Origin: Cliona cf. orientalis
Taxonomy: Eukaryota; Porifera; Demospongiae; Clionaida; Clionaidae
Direction: 5' to 3'
Assembly: GCA_963930775.1 (NCBI GenBank)
Contig: OZ005689.1
Location: forward strand, 8,754,854 to 8,818,853
DNA length: 64,000 nt
Positions within the stretch are counted from its first letter, which is position 1, and every line of letters begins with the position of its first letter. Shown here in pieces: positions 1 through 11,201 of this stretch. The notes beneath the pieces were generated by a model. The model saw only the letters and a program-made list of their open reading frames with translations, made no database searches and had not been told where the DNA came from. A program made the translations under genes and the position numbers.

Positions 1-24
1 TTTTTAGAGACATTCTTGGTCTTT
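1..24 (-). CDS. Possible next exon of the Ig/FN3 gene, cut by the window edge
   Basis: On the minus strand a pyrimidine-rich stretch ends in CTATCCAG and is followed by an open frame that fits phase 1, the phase left by the exon ending at 231. Only about eight codons are inside the window, so no domain can be named. Weak support, resting on the splice site and phase alone. Confidence 0.35.
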
Positions 25-99
25 CTGGATAGGAAATCAGCCAAAAATCACGCTTATGTATACCTATAAAACCATGAAACAGTACCTATGCCATGATTA

Positions 100-190
100 C
101 TGCCCTTTTATTATGTATTACATACACATGTATATGGGAGTGTCCGGCCCATCCATACTTACTGAGTCTACTGACTCTATGATGATTGTA
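100..190 (+). repeat. Terminal fragment of an interspersed repeat (AGAGTCTACCGACTCT family)
   Basis: Contains TATTACATA, then CCGGCCCATCC, then a degenerate palindrome around GAGTCTACTGACTC. The same order occurs at 16415-16482 (plus) and 61797-61878 (minus), where the palindrome is intact. Only the end of the element is kept here. It lies in the intron after the exon ending at 231. Confidence 0.65.
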
Positions 191-230
191 ATGCCCCATA
201 ATCATAATTGTTGCATCATTCAGTGCCTAC

Positions 231-650
231 CTGTTGATTGGGGCGCCGGGATACCACAACTTTCACTGGGAACAAATAATATATCAAAAAGCAGATAATA
301 TGTATCCAGCAATTGGTAATATCCTCCAAATAGGCAGACAGCGCCTGGAAGCAGTGGTCCTACTTCAAAGTTGAATACCTCATCGTCCTTAAAGAAATGT
401 CCAGCAAGCAGCTCATCCTACAAATATAAAGACAGTACTTGAATATGAAAATAGTATATCAACAAAACATATACCTCTTGTATGGTGCTGCTTTGGAGAC
501 AGACGCTCCTAAGAAGGACAACGTTAATACCAAGAATGTTAGGGGATTTCACTGGACTTATCCACTTCACCGGAATGGTAATGTTATCACTGTGATCATC
601 AGAGGGGATGGACTCTGGGCAAGATACCATAAGCCTCCGAGGAACTGCAG
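231..650 (-). CDS. Gene A exons 8-9: second FN3-like region
   Basis: Exon 650-475 (phase 1 to 0) and exon 417-231 (phase 0 to 1) join cleanly. The first reads ITIPVKWISPVKSPNILG with one Trp; the second reads ELLAGHFFKDDEVFNFEVG and ends in PAPQST. An FN3 fold is likely but the match is looser than exon 7. Confidence 0.65.
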
Positions 651-3600
651 CTGTACATGCAATGAACAGGATCTATGTAAGAGGAGTCTGGATAGCTATC
701 CTCATTAATTAAACTACACAGGTACTTTGTAGCATAGGTTCATTAACTGATCTTACTTCTTCGAATGAAAGTATCATTTTTGCATTCTGAAATAGCTGTT
801 ATGGGGAACTGCTCATCGTTATGATCAAAGTAGACCCAGAACGTATACTGGCCATCCATTGGGAGATCAATAAGAGTTGTAGTGTTTTTAGCATCAACAA
901 TGCTTGAGTTATTAACGCCATTAGCTTCATAAACGATCACATAGGAGCCTCCCTGAGGTGGCACTGCAAAGCCATCACTATTCACATTATACGCATGAAG
1001 TGTTGGTTGTTCCCAGCTCAGAATAACACTTGGTAGAGAAATATTTGAGGTTTGATCAACCGCCTGACATGTAAAATTCCCAGGAGCATTAGTGAAACCT
1101 ACAATCATTACAGATGCACATCAAATTTTTTGCCAGTGAGTCAAATACCTAATTACACAGGATGAGAAAGAGAGTCACCTTTTCTGAGAACCCTGACTGT
1201 ATCGTAGCTCGTTCCAGCTGGTGTCACGGCAAAGCACTGGTATATCCCCAGCAGATCATCAGAGGTACCACCTCTGTATCTTAGTGTATTGTCCCTCGAG
1301 TACATGGTGAAGTTTTGGCCATTTTTGTACCAGTGGATAGATGCAAGTGGGTCAGAAGTGCTACACGTGAGTGTAATGCTACGTTCGAAATAAGTCTTTG
1401 GTCTGATGGCATCATAACCACAGGGTTGCTCTGGATAGAGTTCCCTACAACCGCTAAGTTCAACAACTGGTTTATCTGTTGGATAACAAGTATTAGGTCA
1501 TAATGCATATCTAGGCCATTCAACATTAGGTAGTAGGTATAGTACCTAGACCATTTAAACAATCCCAGGCAAACTTACTTGCAACGATAATATTGAAGTC
1601 ACTGGTTGCCAGGACAGCTGCTGATGAGATAAGCTGACAACTATACGTGCCCGAGTCCTGTACGCTGGCTCTCATGGCAAGCAATTCTATTGGTAGGAAA
1701 GGATCGTCAAATACAGTAACTTAACAGGTAAAGGTCGTCAGAATTACTGGCTTACTGTCAGTCACAGAGAGCATTTGACCATCTTTGAGCCACTGCACCT
1801 GTAGTTTCTCAGAGTTCAGTATGTAGCATGTCAGGTTGACCCACTCTCCACCCTCTATTGCCCCAGCAGGGCCATCAATAATGACAACTGGATCAGTACC
1901 AGACCCACCTGCAATTGGTCACGCAATTTAAACACTGAGATACACAGAGCAACCTCCAGAGTAACATGATGACTGGAAGTGCAATATAGGTTAGTAGCAG
2001 CCAAGATGATAATACCTTGCGAGGCTTGTGATAGGGATACATTGTAAGTGGTACTATTTAAAGGCTCATGGTTGTAGTAGCCAGTACACTGGTAGCTTCC
2101 TTCAGTCTCCTCCACAGCTACCAGGATAAGGAGACTGCCATTACCAAGTATAACTTCATTCTGCATAGGGTTACAATTAGCAACTCAGTGCAGTTAAGGA
2201 CTGTCTCACCTGTGTTCGTCGATGAAAATATGCACATTTTCAGGAGCTAATACTAGTGCCTTGTGTGACAATTGAGTACTGATCATGATATTGAAATTGA
2301 AGCCCAACTCTAGTACTTTCATAATATGAAACAGTAATTTAAAACCATAAATATCTAATCAATTAAGTGGTATAACCGCAATTAACCACGCCCTCTGAAA
2401 CACTATTTGTAGTTTTCCAACATTGTTCCTGTCAAATTTTTGTTACCTTAAGTAGACAAGGTTAAATCTAAGCTGCTTTTCTTGTTTTTTACCGAGGGAT
2501 ATTCAGAAGAAACATCGTAGTAAGAAAAAAATCGCAAAAAACACCAATACAGCTACGCTGATGGGACAATCTTTCGCACACGCCCACAAAGCGGAGCGAG
2601 CAGTCAACTTATTCCTCAGCAGATCCTCGATAAATGTCTCGAAGTTTAGCTTTCCACCATTCAAACTGTGAAACAACCCCTGGAACAATGTTGGAACTCG
2701 CAGAACAAAAACAATCGCTCGAATGCTGCAACTATGCAGCTACGTAGCCGTATGCCACTATCGGGTGACGTCACGTCTAACCGCTAATTGGCCACAAATT
2801 TGCACGCTAAGTGGCAGTTAGTACGGTGCGCACAATAAGATTTGAGACAGTCCTTAAACGCACTGAGAAGAGTCACCGGTGCAAAGCTGTCAGCGAAGTC
2901 TAGACAGATAGTAAACAATCTCATCATCCATCCGAGTAATAATATTAATGCACATCCACTAAAATACAATTATTAACTACTAACAAGTATGTTTAATGTC
3001 ACAATCATGGGATAATGTGACTGAATACTACTAACAGCATGCTATTGTACAATCGAGTGCCAGTTAGTACAGCGTATGCGCAGATGAAGACCACACCCCT
3101 CACTGCAGGCCAAGAGTAGCTGCTCGTGTAATGGCAACGTTCTCACTCCGCTCGAACGTCGAATCTACCACCAGACCATGACAAAGAGCAGACATCGCCT
3201 CTCGCTTCGCTCGAGGCTCGGTGGCCTGCCGAGCAGGCCTGTCAAAACGCGCGGCGCTTGCGCCGCTCGCTTGAGCTCAAGCACTCGAGAATGCATCTCT
3301 ATGGCCCCTAGGCCCTGGCAACCTTGTTTGTGCACACGGCACAACAATTCTGACCAATCATGAGTCTTCTAAACTTGTAGGAGAGCGCATCTTTTATGCT
3401 CTCCAGGTTAGGACACGGACTATATAAGAAAATTGATCATCTGAAAAATATTTTTCGTAAAATTTCGTTGTATATATATAATGATTGAACGCAGTTAGCA
3501 TTGATGCTCACCTCATTCCCAGTGACTTCAACGCCATCTTTCATCCAGGTTGACTGTTCTGGTGGATTCACTGCACCAGTCTTACAGGGCAGAAGGAGAT

Positions 3601-5306
3601 GCTGCCCCACGGCAACACTCACTGTCTCCACCCCCTCACATACATTCAGATCTACATCTGTATTATAGCAAATTAAAAACAGAATACATAATATTATTGT
3701 ATAATACAAGTCAATTCAAATAGCATGTCATAGATATGTACCAGTGGCGTATCCAGGATTTGAAGGAGGGAGGTGCGCAAAATTTTTAGCCACGCCCCCC
3801 AAACGTTGACCACGCCCCTCATTCACGCGTTCTTGAAGATAGCTGGCTGACAAAGAAGGCTGTTTTAGGCCTAGTGACGATGAGAAAACGCTATTTAAGG
3901 AGCGAATTTTAGAGGCCAGTAAGTTTATTGTTGGTAGGAGCTGCCAGTTATCGATTATCGTTGACAATATTTGTGCTGAGGTACTGAGCTGGCTGTTGTG
4001 CCAGAGCTGAGGGGGGTGCTCCAGCACCCTGAGCTCCATGCTAGATACGCCACTGTGTACCATAATATTATTATAGGATGGGATCGCGATGAGCTTTCAT
4101 ATGCTACACTGGCCCTCTCAACAGGAGGGGAATTATTTAACAAGGCCAATCACAAAAGTAACAGACTGTTTTTAGTCATCATCCCCAGATGAATCCAAAC
4201 AAAAGTGACTCTGCAGTGTATACACCCTTTGGAGGGCAAGCCAAACATTCTACCATAAAGAGAAAGTGGGATTCCTGGAAGTCCTGCAAGTAAGACATGC
4301 TAGGGATTCTTCTGAGGAAATTCCCATAAGCTCAAGCTCCACAATAGTGATGTGTGCACAGTGTCATGATATGAGATGGATCAAATGCTCTAGTCAAGGA
4401 TGATTCTGCTATATTTCTATTTTATTATTTCCTAGTTGATAATGAAATGCACCTATTAACCACTAATAAGCCCAAAAGGTTCAATTTCATAATCACAAGT
4501 ATTATTTGTTTGTCCACCAATCGCTCTATAGAATATTATGTCAGTGGGCTAGATCTTTTCCCCATAACAATGATTTCAGTAGGCGTGATCAATAGTTATG
4601 TATTGGCATTATTAATCACAAACTACAATAGCTTTGTAGCATTCCTGATTATATCAAACATAGCAACTCCATCCACTTCAGTTAAGCCTCTCATCTCATA
4701 CACATACATTGAAGCTGATCATGATTGTATTTCTTAAAGGTGTTTCCTCAAACCACTATACCCACACTGTCACAGTAGGGTACCCCCTGAGATGTTGAGG
4801 TCCAGGCAAAACAGATGGGAGAGGAATATTTCCTCATCACAGCCACCAGGCTGAGGTACAAAATTAATGGCAAACATACCAATAACTTTCAATTGAGCTG
4901 CCTGGCTTGCTATAATATAGAAGTAAGATGCATCACCATCCTCTAGTAAGTGATAGCCATCACGAGCAACACACTCATAGTATCCATTGTTTTCCTGGGA
5001 AACTCCCACAATAGTGAGCTCGCTTCTGCTGTTATTGGGGTGAGTCGTGATGAAGTGAGAGGGGTGGTTACCATCAAGTAATTGTCCATTATAACGCCAT
5101 ATCAGCTCAGGTAACTTGTAGTTGTCGTTCCACAGGATGGTTGTGTTGCAGCTAAGGGTGACAGTTGTCCCTTGCAGAACTGACATTGACTCTGGCTCCT
5201 CTGTGAATGCTATGGGAGTGGCATGCAGCGTATATGGAAAGGCTGTGTGTGCAAGTTGGAGGAAAGAAGATATTGATATCAGCATGTGTAGTAATTCAAT
5301 ATCCAT
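231..5306 (-). CDS. Spliced Ig/FN3 cell-surface or secreted protein (gene A, 3' end outside window)
   Basis: Exons in transcript order: 5306-4880, 3657-3512, 2160-2016, 1908-1756, 1719-1579, 1475-1179, 1098-757, 650-475, 417-231, probably continuing at 24. All junctions use GT/AG, and the phases agree at every join (1,0,1,1,1,1,1,0,1), giving about 671 residues so far. Order: signal peptide (about residues 1-22), Ig1 to about 140, Ig2 (exons 2-3), Ig3 (exons 4-5), Ig4 (exon 6), FN3 (exon 7), a second FN3-like region (exons 8-9). The Ig folds show paired Cys, the central Trp (for example IHWYKNG) and the DSGTYSC/EGSYQC motif. N-glycosylation sequons are frequent. No TM helix is seen before the edge, so membrane anchoring is open. 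Intron 4 is only 36 bp. The domain type is confident; ligand and role are unknown. Confidence 0.85.
757..1098 (-). CDS. Gene A exon 7: FN3-type domain
   Basis: 342 nt, phase 1 to 1. VILSWEQP, GSYVIVYEANG and GQYTFWVYF follow the FN3 pattern of a strand-B Trp and a Tyr-rich C strand. Ends at AGAA/GTAAGA. Confidence 0.75.
1179..1475 (-). CDS. Gene A exon 6: complete Ig4 domain
   Basis: 297 nt, phase 1 to 1, after the acceptor TTATCCAACAG. It holds one whole Ig domain: ITLTCSTS, IHWYKNG and GIYQCFAV supply Cys, Trp and Cys. The frame has no stop and fits both neighbours. Confidence 0.8.
1579..1719 (-). CDS. Gene A exon 5: second half of Ig3
   Basis: After the acceptor CCTGTTAAG the frame reads ITVFDDPFLPIELLAM then DSGTYSC, completing the Ig fold begun in exon 4. 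The donor is GCAA/GTAAGT, phase 1. Too short to be found as a stand-alone ORF. Confidence 0.75.
1756..1908 (-). CDS. Gene A exon 4: first half of Ig3
   Basis: The acceptor ACCAATTGCAG is followed by 153 nt in phase 1 to 1. EGGEWVNLTCYIL and VQWLKDGQMLS give the first Cys and the Trp. The donor GACA/GTAAGC opens an intron of only 36 bp. Confidence 0.75.
2016..2160 (-). CDS. Gene A exon 3: second half of Ig2
   Basis: Begins after CCCTATGCAG in phase 0, matching exon 2, and ends at GCAAG/GTATT in phase 1. GNGSLLILVAVEETEGSYQC is the E-F strand part with the second Cys. Confidence 0.8.
2161..3511. other. Gene A intron 2, no other gene seen
   Basis: AT-rich filler with a GC-rich block around 3100-3330. 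Short open frames exist there on both strands, but none shows a recognisable domain or a splice context. Confidence 0.6.
3512..3657 (-). CDS. Gene A exon 2: first half of Ig2
   Basis: The acceptor ...TATAATACAG and donor GAG/GTGAGC bound 146 nt. The codon split with exon 1 gives Asp, so the protein reads KVI-DVDLNVCEG. The LLLPC and STWMKDG motifs are the B and C strands of an Ig fold. Confidence 0.8.
3742..4055. mobile_element. Non-autonomous hAT-like MITE (CAGTGGCG ends)
   Basis: Ends CAGTGGCGTATCCAGG and CTAGATACGCCACTG are inverted repeats, flanked by the 5-bp direct repeat TGTAC. The interior has the CCACGCCC motifs shared with 36736-37069 and with relics at 15780-15955 and about 34640-34925. 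It lies in intron 1 of gene A. A 5-bp duplication with CAG...CTG ends suggests a hAT5-like group (inference). Confidence 0.8.
4056..4769. other. Gene A intron 1, unremarkable sequence
   Basis: No domain-bearing frame and no clear repeat was seen between the MITE and exon 1, on either strand. Confidence 0.5.
4880..5306 (-). CDS. Gene A exon 1: signal peptide plus first Ig domain
   Basis: Starts at the ATG of MDIELLHMLIS, a good hydrophobic leader ending near HTA. The Ig domain follows with VTLSC, LIWRYNG and NNGYYEC, the two Cys and the Trp of the fold. The exon ends after KVI at GTATGTTTG in phase 1. A polypyrimidine tract followed by CACACAG inside this exon could act as an internal acceptor, also phase 1, just after the leader. 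Confidence 0.85.
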
Positions 5307-5994
5307 AATTATACTGCTTCATATTGTGAGGAAAGTGGTTAGTGGTAATTAAGAGAAGGCAAACAACCACATATACAGTCCATTTTGCTAAACAGTGCAT
5401 AAAAACTAGTGTAATGTGAGCCGTCCGAAGCGCTCCCGCACAAACATAGCTCTCAGTCTATAGCTAACTCACTCATGGCGAGAAGGAAACGCTTACTACT
5501 AATCCATGCAGCATGCAGCTTCTTCAACAGAACCTGCAGTTTTCTTGAAAAGTGACAGTTAAATAAACAGCTTTATTTTCAACAACGTCAAGGTACCTTT
5601 GGTCATTTCTGCTATCAGGTTAGCAGGAATAAAGTATTCAAGGCTTCCATGCGTACTACAGTGGCATCAATGATAATCAACAGTCAGAAGAATAATGCTG
5701 CACAATGAGCTAAAAGAAGCAGCTAGGTTAGTGGGTGGTTTGAGAATTGAACCTGCAGTAGACCACACTAGCAGGAACAGAGCAAATTGTGGTCACATCC
5801 TTACCCACAATACTACAACAGCAGGTGTGGCTGCTTTATCCCCCTTCTGTTTAGACCCTAAACCGGTAGATGATAGGAGGTACATAGCTACTTTCAGTTA
5901 ACTTATGTGGCAGGCAATAAAGAAGCACAACTGACACCAAACAACTAGCTACCTAACACTAAAAATTACCATCTTTCCAGTAGTTCACACATTT
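5307..5994. other. Upstream region of gene A
   Basis: No coding frame with a known domain. No TATA box stands out at the right distance from the ATG at 5306. Confidence 0.5.
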
Positions 5995-6149
5995 TTAAGT
6001 GGTCAATATTGCAATAATCATTAAGCTTGATGAGGGAGTCCATTTAGGAGTAGCTAGTCTGTGCAATATTCCCAGAGAGAATGAGCCTGTGAAGGAAACA
6101 GAGCCTAAACAGGGGAACGGCACTCCGCTCTGCAGTACCTGCGCGAGTG

Positions 6150-6420
6150 TGAGGGGGTACAGATCTTTCTTAGTCAGGGCGTTTAGCTTCCTAAAGTCAG
6201 CACAAAATCGCAAGGATCCGTCTTTCTTTGGCACAAGAATGACAGGACTAGCCCATGGGCTCATAGACGGTTGCACTATCCCCCTCTCCTGCATCTCCAT
6301 TACCATTTCTGTTATCTTCTCTCGGTAATATCATTGGAGCACGGTAAGGAGGCTGTTTCACAGGCAGTTTGTCACCAGTGTCGATATTTTGTGACACTAC
6401 GTCAGTAGCTACAGCCCAAT
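6150..6420 (-). pseudogene. Inverted 5' piece of a Ty3/gypsy reverse transcriptase
   Basis: On the minus strand, in two frames, it reads IDTGDKLPVKQPPYR and then SPWASPVILVPKKDGSLRFC with the DFRKLNALTKKDLYPL block. These are the first conserved blocks of a gypsy RT. The continuation of the same domain (DDILDTLGDAKYFSTLDLAS) lies on the opposite strand from about 6548, so this piece was inverted after insertion. The frame change near 6300 shows decay. Below 6150 the frame carries on with no match I recognise. Confidence 0.8.
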
Positions 6421-6539
6421 TCACTGTCATTTAGGGCAAATACATCAGTTGATTTCATTAACAATTGTTTAAAATTTTTAATTTGGTGAGCATCCAACGT
6501 ATCAGGAAAGTCCAACACACTTTATAATCGCTCGTAACG

Positions 6540-8190
6540 CTCAGGGCCCTGGAGTTGATGACATTTTAGACACTCTGGGGGATGCTAAGTATTTCAGCAC
6601 ATTGGATCTAGCTTCGGGATAGCTACTAGCAGATTCCTCTGGATGCTAATGAAATAGTGTTTACTACCCATCAAGAACTTTTTGAATTTGTTCGTATGCC
6701 TTTCGGCTTATATAACGCCCCGGCTACCTTTCAGAGGGCAATGCAGACTGTTTTAGCTGGTCTAGAAAGGCGTGACTGTTTTGTTTACATAGATGATCAT
6801 GACATTCTTGTTGTATCCTGTACGTTTGAGGAGCATCTCCGACACTTGGAGCAGATTTTTGATCGGTTAAGGAATGCCAATTTGCGATTAAAGCCGAAAA
6901 AGTGTAGCTTTCTTTGTAATAAAGTGACTTACCTTGGAAATGTTATTTCAGTTGAGGGAGTGCATCCTGATCCGGAGAAAATGGAGAAAGTTAAATCTTT
7001 TCCTGTGCCCCATTATGTGACACAAGTTCGTCAATTCATAGGCTTAGCCTCTTGCTATAAATGGTTCATGCCGAAATTTGCATGAATTGCTTCTCCTTTG
7101 CATGCCTTGCTAAAGAAAGATAATACTTTTCAGTGGTCTGTGGAATGTCCCAGTGCTTTTCAGCAACTTAAGGATTTGCTAACTTCTTCACCAGTTTTAG
7201 TCTTCCCCAAGTTTGGCCCCGGGTGTGAATTTATCTTGTAGACGGATGCGAGCTACGTGGGACTGGGAGCAGTTCTTTCCCAGTAGCAGGAAGATGGTAG
7301 TGTTCATCCAATTGCATATGCGTCAAGGTCTCTCGATCAACATGAATGAAACTATATGGAGTCACTGAGCTCGAAACTCTTGGTTTGGTGTGGGCTGTCA
7401 GGTACTTTCGCTCTTATCTCTTGGGCCACCGTACAATTGTTTATACAGATCACTCAGTTTGCTTATCACTTTTGAATCATCCAAGACCCTCTGGAAAATT
7501 AGCCAGATGGGCTATGACTATCCAAGAAATGGATTTGATAATAAAGCACCAATCGGGAAAATCCAACACCAATGCTGACGTGCGGTCGCGAAACCCAGTT
7601 TGTTTGAATCCCACCAATATCAATGTAAATTCTTGTATTGATGCTAATGCCCAGCCCCAGAAAGTTAACCCTAGGCTGAGTTATATGAATAAGCGCGATC
7701 CTAGTAGCAGTGATGGTAACCAACCCAAGGAGAGTGCCCTCAAACCCACGCAGCGTGCGGGCGATAGCAATAGTGACGGTGGCCATCCTGCTAGAGCCCT
7801 GTCCTGTGTAATAGGTGAGACCCTTCCTAGGCCAACTTTCAATAAGAAATGCCCTGCTGATGCAGTGGCTGATCATGAATTTGAAAAGAATTATCATACA
7901 GAAAATAAAAAGAAATTTATATTTGATTCTATTTCTGACTGTGACTGTATTCAAAAAGCCTCACATGAAATCCATGAGTTGCAGATCAAAAATAATGACT
8001 TGCTGCCGTATTTTTAGTATTTTGAGGAAGGAACCCTACCAGAGAACGAGCGAGATGCCCGCCATATTGTGTTCGAGAGTGAGAAGATGGAAGTAATTGA
8101 CAGAGTCCTTCGACACGATAGTGCTGCTGATCAACTGCAGTGGTGTATTGCAATGCCAAATCACCAAGTCTCAACCCAATTGAAAAGGAA
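6540..8190 (+). pseudogene. Decayed Ty3/gypsy pol: RT, RNase H and start of integrase
   Basis: RT continues with FSTLDLAS (frame shift and stop just after), FVRMPFGLYNAPATFQRAM, a YIDD box followed by two extra residues, and VTYLGNVIS. A stop ends the frame at 7083-7085. RNase H follows with TDASYVGLGAVLS, interrupted by stops, then YTDHS and the KSNTNAD motif near 7575. After a TAG at 8015-8017 the frame continues with YFEEGTLPENERDARHIV, the usual linker to integrase, and then fades out by 8190. No LTRs were found. This is a dead, truncated copy unrelated in age to the young element at 37.2 kb. Confidence 0.88.
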
Positions 8191-8417
8191 CTGAGTAGCA
8201 CTTGTATCATCGAAAAAAGGAAGATTTGATAATTATTACATCAGCTGAGAGATTAAGTAGGTACATATTTATGACAATTAATTAGCTAATCATCTGGGTG
8301 GCTGCATGATATCTCCATGGTACTTATAATATTGATTTTCCACTTTTGACCGTACTTTTTCTTTCCCGATTCAAGGCAGATTCAAATCAGCTTGAAGCTA
8401 GGACATGACCGAGACCA

Positions 8418-8945
8418 ATTTGGGGGCAGAGTAAGGCATCAAGGCTTTATCCAGTATGGAGTATTATGTTTTACTGTATTGACCTCAAGAATGTAATCTA
8501 ATTATAGTATCGCCCACCCACAGTAGTTCAAGGATACTGCCTGCAATCACTAGAAACTACACAAAATCATATATCACAGCGTATCAACAATGCAAAATTG
8601 TAGGTACATGTATTTGATGACACATAACCAATCTATATCAGTTACTGTTTTGGGATAATTACCATGCACAAGGGGTAAAGCAATTGGTTTATCCGTCTAT
8701 TGTTGTTGTCATTGGCACGAAACTTGCCAGATCTCGCGTTCTAGGTATCCGTGTGTGCTGTAAGCACAACCAATCGGTAGATATCAGTGAATAGCTGGTT
8801 TGTATGCGCTTCGAATTGCTCAATAGGCTTACTAGTGGGGGCGGAGTAAGGCCTCAAGGCTGTATCCAGTGTGGAGTATGACTGACCTCAAGAATGTAAT
8901 CTAATCATAGTATACCGCCCACCCGCATGTAGTTCAAGGATGTGG
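8418..8945 (+). repeat. Two diverged copies of a ~115-bp repeat
   Basis: 8425-8540 and 8838-8945 both read GCAGAGTAAGGC/GCGGAGTAAGGC, then TATCCAGTATGG, CCTCAAGAATGTAATC and GCCCACC. Same orientation, with about 300 bp between them. No coding potential seen. Confidence 0.75.
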
Positions 8946-9140
8946 CTGATGCTAAACTATGAATGTAGTTTGCCTGGCCATATCTAGTGTGTACATGTTG
9001 CCCCAATCACAGGGAGATGGAGTCTGAGACCAATTCTTGACCTCGAAAGTAAATGCTTCGATCATAGAGATGAACTCGACAGCGCAGCACAGCTTCTAAA
9101 CTTCAGATCGCTTAGGTCCTGGATGGTGTGCTACACAGTA

Positions 9141-9344
9141 TACCGTATAGCCGGAAAATTTGGCAGTTTTGTGGTCTATATTGCAACCGCCAAATTAAAA
9201 TCCGCCCAAATTTCCTACTTGCATATATATGTATGCCAATCCCGTACCGAACCATCAAATTCAAATCAGCTAATATTCTTGCAATAGCAATTTTGGGCTC
9301 AACTGCTTGATTTAATTCCCGCCAATATTTCCGGTTATATGGTA
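9141..9344. mobile_element. Short pogo-like MITE, TA target site
   Basis: 204 bp with ends TACCGTATAGCCGG and CCGGTTATATGGTA, flanked by TA on both sides. The interior is rich in CGCCAAATT and TTTGGC, like the 660-bp copy at 46430-47089, which carries a transposase-like fragment. Read as an internal-deletion derivative of that element. Confidence 0.8.
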
Positions 9345-9412
9345 TAGCATAGCTATAATATTATTTTATGTACTGGATTACGTAAGCCAAGAACTTTGAT
9401 CGGCCATACTTA

Positions 9413-9628
9413 CATACCTGCCAACCTGCGGATAGTCTTGTGCTTGAAATTTGTTTAAAATGTGCTTGATGTGGGGCATTTTTGCTTGAGAATGCTACTA
9501 GCTTCTCCAAAATGTATTAGCATATATGGGCCAGGTTCTCACAAAAAATGAGGGATTTAGTGATTTTGTGAGGGATGGGTACCATTTTTGCTTGAAACCA
9601 AGCAGAAGCTGGATGGTTGGTAGGTATG
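9413..9628. mobile_element. MITE with CATACCTGCCAACC ends and 6-bp target duplication
   Basis: 216 bp. Left end CATACCTGCCAACC, right end GGTTGGTAGGTATG. Direct repeats TACTTA flank it at 9407-9412 and 9629-9634. A second copy, inverted, is at 21075-21296 with its own 6-bp duplication. Confidence 0.88.
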
Positions 9629-9868
9629 TACTTATCAGAAAAAGCAGTACGCAGCTTATAAGGTATTCGTTGGATACGGATACTCTACACACTTACTTAA
9701 TTCAAGTCTTAGAAAGGCTCCATTGAGGCCCTGAATTTTCTCATGAATATCTAGGTTACACTATTATCACAGAAAAGTGAATTACTACTGGGGATATATT
9801 AATTTATATTATGTGCCTCATATGCACGTGCACAATGATAGGCCTAAATACTAATACTAAGCACTTAC

Positions 9869-9926
9869 CCTCTGCAAAGTAAGCGGCAAACTGCACTAGG
9901 AAAACGGTAATAGCCACTTTATTCAT
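9869..9926 (-). CDS. Isolated signal-peptide exon (58 nt)
   Basis: The minus strand reads MNKVAITVFLVQFAAYFAEG followed at once by the donor GTAAGTGC, phase 1. Length and phase are identical to exon 1 of gene C (57656-57599). No Ig exon of its own was found between here and the gypsy relic. It could be an alternative first exon of gene A, joining the internal phase-1 acceptor in exon 1, or the leftover head of a lost paralogue. The leader is convincing; its partner is not known. Confidence 0.55.
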
Positions 9927-10526
9927 ATTGTTTTTGTTTCACAAATCACAGCCATAGAAGTTCAATCTAAGTACTCTGCGGCATTAAGGACTGGGAGATC
10001 GGCCTGCAGTTGAAGACATGTTTTGTTGTGCATGTGTAATACTATATCTTCATATCATTGAACATAAATCAAACTTGAAAGCATGGATGTAAACTATAGA
10101 CCAGAATAATTAAATTTAATTAAGGTGGGCATGCCCTTGATATAACGTCATTATACTCATCATAATAATCTATGACTCCAGCTCACTCTCCATGCGGCCG
10201 TTTGCATGTTAATTATATTCACAGATGTCAGTATTACCACAGATCTAATTCGAACTGTGGCTTAATATGAGGCTGTGAACGTACAAGCACAGTTGAAAAT
10301 TTAATTGGTTTCTATTTACATCATTGTGGGTAAAAGATTTTAATAGTAGTGAAGCACCGCATAAACGTACAGTATTATAGCTATATATTATACCCAGACA
10401 GTCCTTAACCTTGCTGAGTATCTCAATGTGCAGCCTGTCTGGGTAATAGCATACACAATAATAGTTACTGAAGGTATTTTCAGGTTCAGTAGAGAGGTTC
10501 ATGCAGGGCTAATGACTATACATTAT

Positions 10527-10561
10527 CAAGGGATTATAGACCCGGGGTCTATAAGCCCTTG
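10527..10561. repeat. 35-bp near-perfect palindrome centred on CCCGGG
   Basis: The arms CAAGGG-A-TTATAGACC and GGTCTATAA-G-CCCTTG meet at the centre with no loop. It stands alone in AT-rich DNA. Confidence 0.75.
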
Positions 10562-10848
10562 ACGTTATAAAGATACTTAGACAATGCCAGTATTAAAATT
10601 CCTAGGCTAGAAAACTACTGTAGAACTATGCAGGAAAAGGTATACTTAATAATGTACTAAAACTTAGTGCTTTCTCTCAATTAGCTAGCTACTCCAGGGG
10701 AAAATGGAAGGAGATCGATAGCTAATTATATGCGACAGCTACTGTATCACTGTATTGGCTCTAAAGAAATTCATATTAAATACACTGATAACTACTTTGA
10801 TACCTGTACCTGTCCGTCGTCAAGGGCTTATTCTAGCCTTCGCCTTTG

Positions 10849-11201
10849 CATAGGCGTCGGAACCGGGGGGGCCAGGGGGGCCATGGCCCCCCCACTTTTT
10901 CAGGCTGACACACCCACTCTTGCCTTGTGCTAAGCAAAATCAGTGAACTTGTCAATTTTACCAGTCTGCAATAGCCTTCTGTCATCTCTGAGTCAAAATC
11001 ATGCTAGTTTCTTTGCTTCTCTCCTTGAAATTGACTGTTTTTTTCCTATTATCCATCGTTGTTTCTTCATTTTCGCCATCAGTGTCACGAACGCGTTACC
11101 GTTAATTAGTGGGCGTGGCTTAAAATTTTGCGCGCGCGCTTCGCGCGCGTACTGTACTAACTCCTGGCCCCCTCACATTCAAAATGCTTCCGGCGCCTAT
11201 G
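10849..11201. mobile_element. MITE with CATAGGCG ends
   Basis: 353 bp with ends CATAGGCGTCGGAA and TTCCGGCGCCTATG, flanked by CTTTG on both sides. G-runs and C-runs lie near one end and a GCGCGCGC block near the other. A second, inverted copy is nested in an array unit at 30498-30837. Confidence 0.82.

Noticed and set aside
9984-10408. TTAA-flanked element between TTAAGGACTGGG and CAGTCCTTAA
   Set aside because: Only six bases of the ends agree, too few to claim an element.
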